NCBI GenBank assembly: GCA_038380795.1
Contig: CM076259.1
Coordinates: 61,151,938-61,215,937, forward strand
DNA: 64,000 bases
Reading direction: 5' to 3'
Source of the DNA: Pyrocephalus nanus
Taxonomy: Eukaryota > Chordata > Aves > Passeriformes > Tyrannidae
The position numbers and the translations under genes are program-made. The notes beneath the pieces were generated by a model, which searched no databases, was not told the origin of the DNA, and saw nothing but the letters and a program-made list of their open reading frames with translations. Positions 1 through 9,900 of the stretch are shown in pieces; position 1 is the stretch's first letter, and each line of letters opens with the position of its first letter.

Positions 1-988
1 ACAGTAAATATTCATACAGACCTAAAAAGAACAGAAAAGACACGTGGACCCATCCTCAGCATTTCCCTGGTGGGTTGCTATGGACAGATGTCAGGGTACT
101 ACTATTCAGCTCACCGACCCATTTTATCCAAGATCAGAGGTTTACAGATCAAGAGGATGCAAAATTTCAAGTCACTTCCTAAGATGTGACAATAGGATTA
201 GATAGATGATCAGAAACACAAAAGCCAAGTTTACTATTTCTGCAATGGTGTAGTAATTATTTTTTTTTAACAAATTCAGCATAATTTTTGAAAGCAAGCT
301 TTCCATAATGCCTAAAAGTGGCTTAACAGACAGGTAAGAACTGTTTCAGATCTCCTGTGAATCCAAACTAAGAAATTTACCACAATTTAGTCCAACTATT
401 GTAGATTAATACTGATCAGGTACAGACCAACTGAACTCTTGATTCAATTACTGTAATTTACTGCTAAATTCTATTTTAGCATGAATGAATGAATCCCACT
501 GAAGTCAATGGAAGTGCCTATTTCACTAAGCAATTAAGGGATTAAAGCTCAATTCCTACAGTCAGTTGTCCCTTGCCATGTCTTTTCCATCCAGAACTTC
601 TAAGCATAAACTTAAATAAAGGCAGGGGATGAAAATAAACCTCTTTTCTTCCAAATACAGCTTTCACAATTCCATACTTTGTCATCACTACTAAGGAAAT
701 GTTGCTCTGAAAATGCTTCTAATATGATTTATCTTAGTTTAAGGCCATTTAAAATAAATTAAGTTTTGCTTATATCGACATATTTGTCGTGTCTGCAGTT
801 AAGCATGAAATAAAACAAAATTATGCAATTTCTAATTGTTAACATTATTTACTAGGTCTTCACTGCTAGGGAACAACATTATTATTTTCATTACTTTGCC
901 TCTGATTTGCCATTGCTAAGGGAAACATGTAATTGCTGTACCTGTACAAGGAATAAAGAAAAGCAAAACAAAACTGAGTCTCTCTTAC
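1..988 (-). other. MED4: MED4 intron 6 (left part)
   Basis: AT-rich intronic DNA between exon 6 and the off-window last exon. I searched the minus strand for the expected acidic Ser/Asp-rich C-terminus and saw nothing resembling it, so the last exon should be further left. No repeat family was recognised. Confidence 0.8.
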
Positions 989-1120
989 CTGGCAGTCTGC
1001 CCGCTGCAAGTGCGTCCCCTGGTAAGTGTCCATTAACTCCATTGGTGGATGGGTTGTTCATCTGACCCAAGAGACCACTCCTCATTTCCAGATCTGTAGG
1101 ATATGGCCTACGTGGGTCCC
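989..1120 (-). CDS. MED4: MED4 coding exon 6
   Basis: The 132-nt exon encodes [20 protein letters not shown] and then [23 protein letters not shown] (residues 168-210). It ends with one base of the next codon before the donor GTAAGA. Upstream of its acceptor (CTTAAAG) the transcribed strand has a run of 12 T, seen as A at 1129-1140, forming the polypyrimidine tract. The following exon is not found between position 1 and 988. Confidence 0.96.
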
Positions 1121-4100
1121 CTTTAAGGAAAAAAAAAAAATGTTTTGAAACATTTAACAATTGTTTTGCAGATATTAGTTTTCTCGTCAGTGCCGAGTTT
1201 AATGACCAAAAAACCCCATACTCTGCTTAGATAAGAAACAAGCATTAAACCTGTTTTATTAAAATTCAGTCCTGGCTTTCACTCAGACTTTATTTGTTCA
1301 TTCAAACTTGGCAGAAAATGCACATTAAAAAACAAACAAACAAACAAACAACCTAAAACAACTACAACCAAAAAAATCCCATCACGTTTAGAAGATATCT
1401 TTGCTCTCCCTGTTACTTCATATCTAAATGGCAAGGACAGGAACTGGATCAAACACATTTTCATTTCGGACAACAAGCAGATAGTACCCAAAACTGAAAT
1501 AGTCCTGAATGAAAGCCCTGCTTCTGACTCCATGGATTACTTAACATCCTCTGAAAAGAATACTGTAAGGGGCAAAAGGGAACACAACCAGGCACACATA
1601 AAAGCCTTTAGCATACTTGGGTTTAACTTACAATCCAAGCCAACATTCAAGGGAAAAAGGCAAACAAAGGAGATCAGAGGACACCAATCAGTTAATGGAA
1701 ACACATAGTTTTTTGAATACATGTGAACTGGATATCCATTTTTGTTGAAAATATTATGTATAACTGCTATAATGTTACTTTAATGCTACTTTAATAAACC
1801 CCAGTGGTTTTCATGGTACAAAAACATTATAAGACCAGATATTAACCATGATTTATTACAAAAAAAGAAATCGGTTGTCATAAACACGATAGTTACCTGG
1901 TACCCATGTCAGAGGGGCACAAACAGCATTGCTAGCACTGATCCTATGGGCATATTTAATTATTTCTTCAGAGGAAATGGCACCTGGAAGAATGGAAGAA
2001 AAGTTTTTCTTATTCTCAAGAGATTGCATCATTTAACTATTTCCAAATATCGGACACTAATATCTAAAAGACTGGGAATGTGATTTTGCCAAACACTAAC
2101 AGCCTGGTTTAAATGCAATGACTGTTCAGAAGATTCTCAGACTATGCACAAATGAGCTTTGCAGTGATTTTACAGCCACAAGTTCAGTACAACTTCGATG
2201 TCAGCAGTTCTCCAACCTTGTGAAAAACACAAACCAATCTCTTAAACCATGTACTTGACAAGCACAATTTGTAAAACTTCAGCACCTGATTTATTATGGA
2301 GTTTTCTGTAGTAAAGAATTTTTTTATTTAGTAATTGTAGAGCATACCTGTAAGAGTCCTTCTAAATATGTGCCTCTATTAGAGTAACAGAAACTTTACG
2401 AAATTTCTTGGTTTTTTTTTGATGAAAGAGGTATAACAAAAGGGTAAAAGACACTGTAAAAAACAAAAAGCAAACCAAAACCCAGAGAAAATGCCTCTTC
2501 CCCCCAGAAAAAAGGTCAGTTTAGCTTGGCAAGTACCACAGTATGGCAGGAATTGCTACAAACTAGTATCAGCAGCTAGGCAGTCTTTCAAATACAATAC
2601 ACATACAAACAAACATTCTCTCCCTTTCCTCAACAGACCACCTGAGGCAATTTGGTGAGATACTTAGATAATCAGATATACTATTATCAGTCAAAAAAGA
2701 CTGTTGAGACACTTTATTATTAAGATATGTCTCCCAAAAAATTTTTATTGCCTGCTTTTTTATTCTGAGAAAATAGTTATAGTTTCATAATGAAATGGAA
2801 ATTTGTTTACACATAAAGCATCCAAAATTTGTGGTAGTAGAATTAAAAAAAAGTAAAAAAATAAAAAAAAAGTTTGAGCTCACTAGCAACTTTCTTTACA
2901 ACTGCATTTATGTAGTATGTACAATCATGAATACTCACCTTTCCGCGCCTTTTCAATTGATTTCAGTTTTTCCTTTGCTTGATAAACAGCTGTTGCCTAG
3001 TTGCAAAAACAAAAACAACATAAAGTAAACAAACCTTCAATGCATCTTTAATTTGTAAACATCTACATAAAGTCAACACTGTGAATAAACCCCTTAGTTT
3101 AATTGCATTTGAAGAGAGAAATTATTCAATGAACATTTTCAAAATATACAGAAATAAAGTAGGTTTAGAAGAAAATTAGCATTATAAAGCAGAACTGAAT
3201 ACCATGATAACTAAACAGCATTTGACTACTGAGAAAAAGCCTAAACCGCTAAGCTCTTATGAAGTTTTAAATATTTAAATCTTCTCAAACTAACATAACA
3301 CCATTTTCCCCAGAACTACCTTTTCCCTGAGTAGATGCTCAAAAGAAAACACATCATTATGAACTTACCAGTATGTGCTCTGCTTCTTTTAGTTGTTTCT
3401 GCAGCTGCTGAATATCATTATCCCGCTTTTCTACTACCTTTTCTAAAAGCTGCATTTCATGATGGATTTTTCCCTGATCAACTGCCAACTTCATTAGCTC
3501 TTGAAACTCTGCATCTCTCTGAATCAGCAGTTCCAGGATCTATTGAACAAGAGTTTTGTAGAACTTTTAATTTGGCTAGAGTAACCATGCTCCTCATGCT
3601 ACAAAGAGGAGCAAATGTCATCCATAGGAGTATTTTTGTTTGAATGAAAAATGAAACAAAATTTCTTCCTGTTTGCAGAAACAGCCTATGAAGCATACAA
3701 CAAATGAACAACAACATGAAAACCAAGAATGCCTTTGTAGCAGGGCCAAAACCTCATCATCAACATTAGCTTGAGTATAGGCAAGGACAAAAAGAGAAAG
3801 AAAGAACAAGTGGAAGAACAGAAAAAAATAGAAGTAAAGCATTATGGTTACCCAAAGAAATACAGTTTAGAAAGTCAGCTTACCTGGCTCTCCTCTCCTG
3901 GTTGGGGAAGCTTTTGGTTTCTCGAAATTGCCAAAATTTCTATTAGTTCCCTGAAAGGAAAACTCTGTTAAGTGCAATTTTCTAGGGCATTATCACATCA
4001 AGTCCTCATAAAATTATCAGAGTACTGTTATCATTACAAAAGTATTCATGGACTTGAGTATTTCAGAGTTTTATACTACAGTGTAGGCAGGCATGTCTCA

Positions 4101-5751
4101 ACCAAGAGAGCACATTTTCTTTGTCTTGGAGTTCATGAAGTACTTGTATATTTGTACTCAAGAAATGTTGTGCGAAGTTCCTCTCAAACTATAAAAGACA
4201 TAAGCAGAAGCTGAGAAAAGAAAAAGCATAATAAAAGTTGTCTTCACCATTTTACTTCTCTATTTTTTCTCCATTTTTTTTGCCAACTGAGTAAGTTTCA
4301 TGTGTGTTTAGAGTAATTAAGACCACACTGCAGTCTGTTGTGAAACTACTTACAGAACAAGTATTTCCACAATGGTATATTAGTTGTGTATCAAACATAC
4401 AAAAATACGAAAAAACTAGTATTATTCTGGTGCTAGGTTAGAAGTGCCTCTCCAACAAACCTCTTGATCACACTTCTATGTACCCAGCTACTTTGCCACT
4501 GTTCTGAAAAGCCAGTAAGAACCTCTGAGGGACCTGGCCAACACTGAGCAGTACCAAACTGAATCTGCTGCAGGTAGGTTAACTACTGCCATCAAGGCTG
4601 ATGTCACAGAGCACTGTAATTCTGCCCTGTGTTAGCCAGTCAATGCACAGGCACAGATTTCAAACTATGTGAAGGCTACAGATTAGACATGTTGCTTTAT
4701 TTTCACCCCCACCACCAAATGGATATCGTGACTGTGAAAGGCCTAGCTCCAGGGTGCTGCAACACTCTGCTGATCAACAGGAAGATTCACATATACTGCT
4801 CAGGGTTGCTCTGGACTCATTATGGTAGAATATTAGTTCAAACACTTAAAAAAAAAAAAAAAGTTTAGATAAAGAACAGGTGTTTGTTTTTTTCCAAAAC
4901 TACATGTTCTCTAGCAACCCTTGTGTCACAATAAAATCTAAGATTGAGGATAAAACCTAACTAGACACAAAAAGGGCAACAGACCAATACCTTGTCCTAC
5001 TAGTAGCAATCATAGGATAATTGAGAACCAGTTGAACTTCCAGCCACAGGGGTGGACAGCTTGGATGAGGGCTACCAGTCTGGCCTCAAGAGCACGGACT
5101 AAGTGTCTAATCTGAGCACTTATGTCACTCCAAAGGCGAACCCTGCAGCCTACCTGGAGTCACTTAACACTAATACAGCCAATGAGCAGGACAGCTTATG
5201 TCATGCAACACCATCTACACATTTCTGACTTCAGCAAGATTTTTAGTGACTAATCGGTGTGTGACGGTGCATTTCACTGGAAATGCAGGTGTCAAACAAG
5301 AGAGAATGGCAAGTGGGAGAATAAGGAACCTCCCCTTCTCTCTGAAAATAGGAAACGAAGCATCGCCGGCGGTTTCCCACTGGAGTGAGCGCCGGGAACC
5401 AGCGCAGGGCAGGGCCGGGCCCGGCCGAGCCCCCGCGCAGGACCAGCCCCTCTCCCGGGGGAGCCGGCCTGGGGACGGCGGGAGAGCAGGAAAACGTGCA
5501 CTCGAGCTCGGCCAGCGGTCAGGTCGCGCCGATCTCTCTAAGCCAAGGGGCTCCCGCGCCTCCCACCGCCCCCGCCGGAGGCTCCGCGCACGCATCGCGC
5601 CGGGCGCCCTCGCCCCACCCCACCCCCAGTGCCCCGCCGCCACCTGGGGCCGACGGGGGGCCCGACGTGGTACCTGGCCAAGAGCTCGAGGTCCTCCAGT
5701 GCCGCCAGGAGCCGGTCCCGGGTGCTGCTCCGCTCCCCGCCGCCCCCACCG

Positions 5752-5788
<37 letters not shown>

Positions 5789-5789
5789 T
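989..5789 (-). CDS. MED4: MED4, Mediator complex subunit 4 (partial: exons 1-6 of 7)
   Basis: MED4 (DRIP36/TRAP36) is a subunit of the Mediator middle module, which links transcription factors to RNA polymerase II in the nucleus. Six exons on the minus strand join in frame: 5789-5674, 3950-3884, 3539-3369, 2996-2939, 1983-1897 and 1120-989. That is 631 nt, or 210 codons plus one base. All visible introns are GT-AG. The product starts with Met and 12 alanines, then [18 protein letters not shown], which resembles human MED4. A coiled-coil-like segment follows at residues 62-118 ([16 protein letters not shown] to KEAEHIL), then the conserved [18 protein letters not shown] at about 149-166 and [20 protein letters not shown] at 168-187. 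Human MED4 is 270 aa; the missing part is the acidic, serine-rich C-terminus, whose exon should lie left of position 1. The start is chosen because it is in the CpG island, has a purine at -3 and G at +4, and keeps exon 1 homologous. The identification is recognition from memory of the family, not a search. Confidence 0.96.
1121..1896 (-). other. MED4: MED4 intron 5
   Basis: Intronic DNA with a short (AAAC)n run at about 1327-1352 and no other recognisable element. Open frames on the minus strand here have no family resemblance. Confidence 0.85.
1897..1983 (-). CDS. MED4: MED4 coding exon 5
   Basis: The 87-nt exon encodes [14 protein letters not shown] and then [14 protein letters not shown] (residues 139-166), the most conserved block of the family. 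The acceptor is TTCCAG and the donor is G/GTAACT. It starts and ends in phase 1. Confidence 0.96.
1984..2938 (-). other. MED4: MED4 intron 4
   Basis: AT-rich intronic DNA. Apart from A/T homopolymer runs I see no repeat, RNA gene or coding sequence. Confidence 0.85.
2939..2996 (-). CDS. MED4: MED4 coding exon 4
   Basis: The 58-nt exon encodes [19 protein letters not shown] (residues 119-137) plus the first base of a glycine codon. The acceptor is CAACTAG and the donor is G/GTGAGT. I see no amino-acid difference from my recollection of human MED4 here. Confidence 0.95.
2997..3368 (-). other. MED4: MED4 intron 3
   Basis: A short intron bounded by GTAAGT and CTAG. Nothing else is recognised in it. 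Confidence 0.85.
3369..3539 (-). CDS. MED4: MED4 coding exon 3
   Basis: The 171-nt, phase 0-0 exon encodes residues 62-118. It is rich in Leu, Glu, Lys and Gln with a heptad-like pattern ([20 protein letters not shown]), consistent with the coiled coil of the Med4 domain. The acceptor is TTCAATAG and the donor is CTG/GTAAGT. Because it is a multiple of three, skipping it would keep the frame but remove the coiled coil. Confidence 0.95.
3540..3883 (-). other. MED4: MED4 intron 2
   Basis: A short intron bounded by GTAAGC and AATAG. No element is recognised. Confidence 0.85.
3884..3950 (-). CDS. MED4: MED4 coding exon 2
   Basis: The 67-nt exon completes the split arginine and encodes [14 protein letters not shown] followed by PQPGEESQ (residues 40-61). 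The acceptor is CTTTCAG and the donor is CAG/GTAAGC. It matches the human MED4 segment [14 protein letters not shown] closely. Confidence 0.95.
3951..5673 (-). other. MED4: MED4 intron 1
   Basis: The first intron runs from the CpG island (GC-rich from about 5385) into ordinary AT-rich DNA. A run of about 15 A lies at 4848-4862. No coding exon or repeat family is recognised. Confidence 0.85.
5674..5789 (-). CDS. MED4: MED4 coding exon 1
   Basis: This exon carries the start codon (5789-5787), 12 alanine codons (5786-5751), a short glycine run and the conserved [17 protein letters not shown]. It ends AG followed by the donor GTACCA, which splits an arginine codon (phase 2). The alanine/glycine N-terminus differs from the human N-terminus, so only the second half of the exon is clearly homologous. 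Confidence 0.93.
5751..5786 (-). repeat. (GCC/GGC)n trinucleotide repeat encoding MED4 polyalanine
   Basis: A nearly pure run of the GCC trinucleotide directly after the MED4 start codon gives 12 consecutive alanines (11 GCG and one GCC on the coding strand). This makes the tract prone to length change by slippage. Confidence 0.9.
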
Positions 5790-5952
5790 GGCGCTCCGGG
5801 AGCGGAGCCGAGCGAGACCCGCCCCCCGCTGCTCGCGACAGCGCCCCCGCCGGCCGACGGACCAACTGCAGCCGCACGGCGGCCGCGCATGCGCAGGGAG
5901 GGCGAGGAGGAGACGGTTCCCCCCTTCTGCCGGCGGTGCCCGTGAGGCGCGG

Positions 5953-6018
5953 CGGGACGGGACGGGACGGGACGGGATGGGACGGGACGGGACGGGACGG
6001 GACGGGACGGGACGGGTG
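5953..6018. repeat. (GGGAC)n pentanucleotide array
   Basis: About 12 tandem copies of GGGAC with one GGGAT variant, inside the MED4 CpG island about 165 bp upstream of the start codon. The plus strand has many GGG triplets separated by two bases, which fits the canonical G-quadruplex pattern. If it is transcribed as MED4 5' UTR, the RNA would carry the C-rich strand. Confidence 0.93.
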
Positions 6019-6140
6019 GGAAGGGTACGCGGCGGGGAGCGGGGATTGCCGAGAGCCGTGGGTGTGAGGAGGGAGGAGGAGGTCGCATCTGCTTTGGTGA
6101 GGCCCGATGAGCGTCTGTGAGCGCCCCCTCTCCTGCAGCC

Positions 6141-6470
6141 GGATCACAGGATCAGTTAGGCTGGAAAAGACATCTGAGATCCAGTCCAGCCTACGACCGA
6201 ACGCTGTCATGTCAACGAGACCGTGGCACTGAGTGCCGTGTCCAGTCTTCCCTTAAACGCCTACAGGGACGGTAACTCCACCGCCTCCCTGGGCAGCCCC
6301 ATTTCAATGTCTAATCGCCCTTTGTGTGAAGAAATTCTTCCTAATGTCCAATCTAAACCTCCCCTGCAGCTTAGGACGTTGTTCTCTCATTCCTTCGCCA
6401 TCTGCCTGCGAGAAGAGACCAACCACTAGTGGCTGCAACCATCCCAACTGGAGTGCCTTTCCAGTCTCCG
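6141..6470 (-). mobile_element. CR1 LINE fragment (3' end)
   Basis: The plus strand reads as the reverse complement of a CR1 tail: a degenerate ATTCTGTG-like end, the 'GGTTGGAAAAGACCT'-like block (here GGCTGGAAAAGACATCTGAG), then 'CTCCACCGCCTCCCTGGGCA'. Translating the minus strand gives the CR1 reverse-transcriptase C-terminal signature GRFRLDIRKNFFT. The element is truncated, as is usual for CR1, and runs in the same direction as MED4. The far boundary is approximate. Confidence 0.88.
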
Positions 6471-6641
6471 GGTTTCCACTAAGAGCCTCCAAACGAGATT
6501 CAGACATATGCTAAAGACACAGAAAATAGGGTGCAAGGAAAGGGCATGCAACTGAATTACATCCTGGATTTTTTAACTCAGTTTTTGAGTGTCTTGGTGT
6601 CAAAACATCCCTTAGGAGCTTTTGATCAGATGGAGGATGAA

Positions 6642-6945
6642 ATCACAGAATGGGCCAGGTTGGAAGGGATCACAGGTCATCTGGTCCAACGTCCCTGCTG
6701 AAACAGGGTCCTCCTAGAGCACACAGATTCTTGAATATCTCCAGTGACAGAGAGTACGCAACTTCTCTGGGCAATCTGTTCCAGTGTATGGTCACCCACA
6801 CAGTAAAGAAGTTCTTCCTTATGTTCAGGTGGAAATTCCTGTGCATCAGTTTCTGCCCATTGCCTCTTGTCCTATTGTTTGGCACCACTGAGAAGAGCCT
6901 GTGTCTGCCCTCTTGGCACCCCCACTTTAGATATTTATACATGGT
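6642..6945 (-). mobile_element. CR1 LINE fragment (3' end), second copy
   Basis: It begins with ATCACAGAATGGGCCAGGTT, the reverse of the CR1 terminal region. The minus strand then encodes RHRLFSVVPNNRTRGNGQ and FHLNIRKNFFT, typical of the CR1 ORF2 C-terminus. It differs enough from the neighbouring copy to be a separate insertion, probably of another subfamily. The right boundary is approximate. Confidence 0.88.
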
Positions 6946-9900
6946 GCTTTACTGATGGCCAAAGAAGGTTAAGTGCCTGATACTAAAAGTGCAACAAAAC
7001 CCCAAGCTTTAAATGAGACCAAGCCAAGGGCTTTACCTGGGGTGGCTGTCCCATGAGTGACCGAAGCCAGCAGGGATCCACCTTACACTGCCTGCGCAGA
7101 CCGTGTGGCCGAGGAGGCTAAAGGCAGCTTGACATCCATTGCAGATCTCCACACACGATGGTGAGGCAAGTAACAGGTGCAAATCCTGCCCCCAACCCTG
7201 CCAGCAGCTGAGCTATAGTTAAAAAATATTGTTTTATTATGGGGAGTTTTACTGGTGCTGTATATAGATTGGTGCTGTAAATAGGCCTCTTGTTCTGGGT
7301 GGGGTCACATTGAGTCCAGCAGAATTTTATATATTCATGAAAGTTTCAGTAATGTGAAAAGATGCTGAGAGGCCAGGGTGGAGTTAAAGCTAATCTGGGG
7401 CCAAGGTTATGAACTGGTACAAGCACTGCCACAGAAGAACTGGGAGCCCCAGACCCTGCATCTTTCTCTGTCAGCAGGCAGCTGCAAATCTTGCCAGTAA
7501 ACAGCAATTCTCTCCTTCCCTGATTAGAGAAAGCACTAGATGAACAATAACATCCCTGACTGTTCTGGTATTTAGTCTTTTACCTTTCGCAATAAGCATG
7601 TTGCTGAGAAATTTACACTCACTAAAAAAAAAAAAAGGCAAGAAACTCATTAGTCAGTGTTTCTTTGAATTGTGGTTTAAATAAGCAACTCAACATTATG
7701 AGATTTGTGATAGAGCAGTAAGATTTGGCAACTCTGACAAAAGAAAACTTTGCCAACAGGAGTTATTTAAAATTCATTTAGAATACACAACAACCCCCAA
7801 CATTCTGATTGTAAATAGTTTGGGAATTCTCTTTAAACTGCATAGCAGATAAAATCTCATCAAATAGTTCTGCCTTTTAAATAACTTTTACTTCCGTGTT
7901 TTTTTCTCTCCTATATTTCCTCACTTTTGTTCAGGGAAAGATGTAATCAGTGATGCTGTCTGGTTGTGCATCCAGTTCACTGATTTGTTAGTGTCTGTAT
8001 GGGTGCATAAACAGAAAGAAATAGCAACTTTGAAAACAAAGCAATCCTTCTGCTAAATCACTTTCTTCCTCATACTCATTTTGACATCTGAATTATTTAG
8101 ACTTGAAGTACTTCTGATATATTTCAGGGCAATAATGCTAGTTTCATTAGAGCTAAAAGCTTGCAGCATTAATAGGACACCCAAAGTTGACAGGTGTGGA
8201 TATTGGTTATAGGAGGTTCCTATAGGCTTATCTTTCCTTCTCCTTGTGCCCAGGAGTTTGTTCCCTCTCTCCGTCTTGACAGCAGTACTACTCCCACCCA
8301 ATCAGGCCAATACCACCAGTCTTTCACTGGAGCAGCCATGCTTCTCTCTCAACTTCTCAATTTTCTGTTCCTTTTCCAGGCAATATGTTCATCTGTCTGC
8401 TTTCTCATGCCCAGTCCTTCACTTCTCCTTGTCCTGAGGATGTAGCCATGGCTGGGAAGTGCAGGGGTATAGGCAGAGACTTAATTGTGCTTGTGCCCCT
8501 GTGTGGGAGGACGGGGTGAGACCAGAGGCATCAGGGAATGCCTGCCTGTGCCAAGACACGGAAAGTCATTCACACTATGTCAGAGGGGTCATCTCCTTCA
8601 GGACAAAGCGAAAGGCTGAGTGAAATGGGCTCATGCCCCAAACTTGCCCAATGGGCTGACTGCTTTGACTGAGTAGATAATTTGCTGAATAGACTTCTGA
8701 AACACTTGCCCATACAAAACAACAGGGCCTCTGTTTCTCTAGTGTCAGTTCCTCTGTTTCCTCAGTTCTTCAGTGCTTTTGGCCTTCTTTCCCCTGAGTA
8801 AACTTTTTTTCATAATTGTGTTGGTTTTGAGCCAGATCTGCTTCTTTAAAGATCATGCCCCTCCTGAATAACTAAGCATTGTTCCTAATTTTTTTCAGTA
8901 GTCTGAGAACATTTTAGATTATGTGGTCATAAATGTATCTTTCCATCCACAGTGAGATTATTAGGCATTTCAGAGCTCTTTCATTTCACGTTATCATTTC
9001 AGTGGTATACTAAATGTATTGTTAAAAACCTGCTAGCACAAGCAAAAATAGCTTACTTTATCCTGTTCAGTTGAGTCTTGTCTCTTCCAGAATGGGCCTT
9101 GAAGTAATGATCTCCTCTAGACAGATCCATGAGCAGCTGAGCTGATCTAATAGTTCACCAATGTCAAGAAGCTGAGATGTTGCTGACTCCTCGTCTCCCA
9201 ACCACAGATTTTCACTCTCTCTTAGGCCCTTGGTATTTGCCATATGCTTCCATGAGCCACATCTACTCAATAGCAAGACTGAGGAATATTTAATTTGGGA
9301 GAGGGTATTCATTTCCTTCTGGGTTAGTGAGTGAACTCAAACCTCATCATATGGAACCATGCCTTCAAGGTGCAGTTTTAGTTACAACTAATTTAGTTTG
9401 ACTGTGGGCTAGTGCTGAAAAGTGCAGTCTTCCCCATCTCTCTTCAGCCATGCTCCCCCCCTTTTATGGGGTCCAATGACTGTGAGACTGCAGAATGAAT
9501 CGAGTGAGCAAATGTGTTCAATGGAAAACCATCCTTTTTCTGGTGGATTTGTTTTCTGTCAGATGAGCACACTGAAGTCGCTGAGCTCAGGGCTGGCCAT
9601 TGCTAGGTCACTAGACACAAGGGAGCATGTGGCCAGGGGAGGAATGAGCGATGCTACTCTTGTTAATAATGAAGTAGAATTCAGACCTAAGTTTCCTCTG
9701 GTGCAAAGCCTTTTCTTCCAACATACTATTGTGACTCCTGGTGTTCCTACCGTACTTTTCATGAACTGGAGGATCACTTTGGAACTTGGAAGTTGAGCTG
9801 TAGAGAAAGTCATCTAAGAAGCCCAAAGCAGGTATGTGTTTCACTTATAGTCTGTATCTTTTCCACACTACAGTGCTTTTCAGCTGTCTTCTTATTTATA

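Larger units (their letters stand above)
5385..6080 (-). promoter_or_regulatory. MED4: CpG island / likely MED4 promoter
   Basis: The stretch is strongly G+C-rich with abundant CpG, in sharp contrast to the AT-rich flanks, and it covers MED4 exon 1 and its upstream side. No TATA box is evident. The transcription start is inferred to lie between 5790 and about 6070. Long open frames on both strands here are produced by GC richness and by the GGGAC and GCC repeats, and are not regarded as genes. Confidence 0.8.

Noticed and set aside
1..988. Search for the MED4 last exon and stop
   Set aside because: No acidic Ser/Asp-rich frame with a usable acceptor was seen on the minus strand, so the exon is placed outside the window.
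5953..6018. Array considered as CRISPR-like or telomeric
   Set aside because: Contiguous 5-bp units without spacers, and not the vertebrate TTAGGG unit. It is a simple promoter repeat.
5198..6210. Long open frames on both strands (up to 331 codons) across the MED4 CpG island
   Set aside because: They arise from high GC with few stops and from the GGGAC and GCC repeats. Only the frame starting at 5789 on the minus strand is homologous to MED4, and it is spliced out after 116 bases.
7020..7560. Possible LTR-like stretch upstream of the MED4 CR1 copies
   Set aside because: I could not see paired terminal repeats, a primer binding site or any retroviral coding remnant, so no element was called.
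9422..9796. 124-codon plus-strand open frame
   Set aside because: No recognisable domain, no conserved motif, overlapping minus-strand frames of similar length, and no promoter or splice context.
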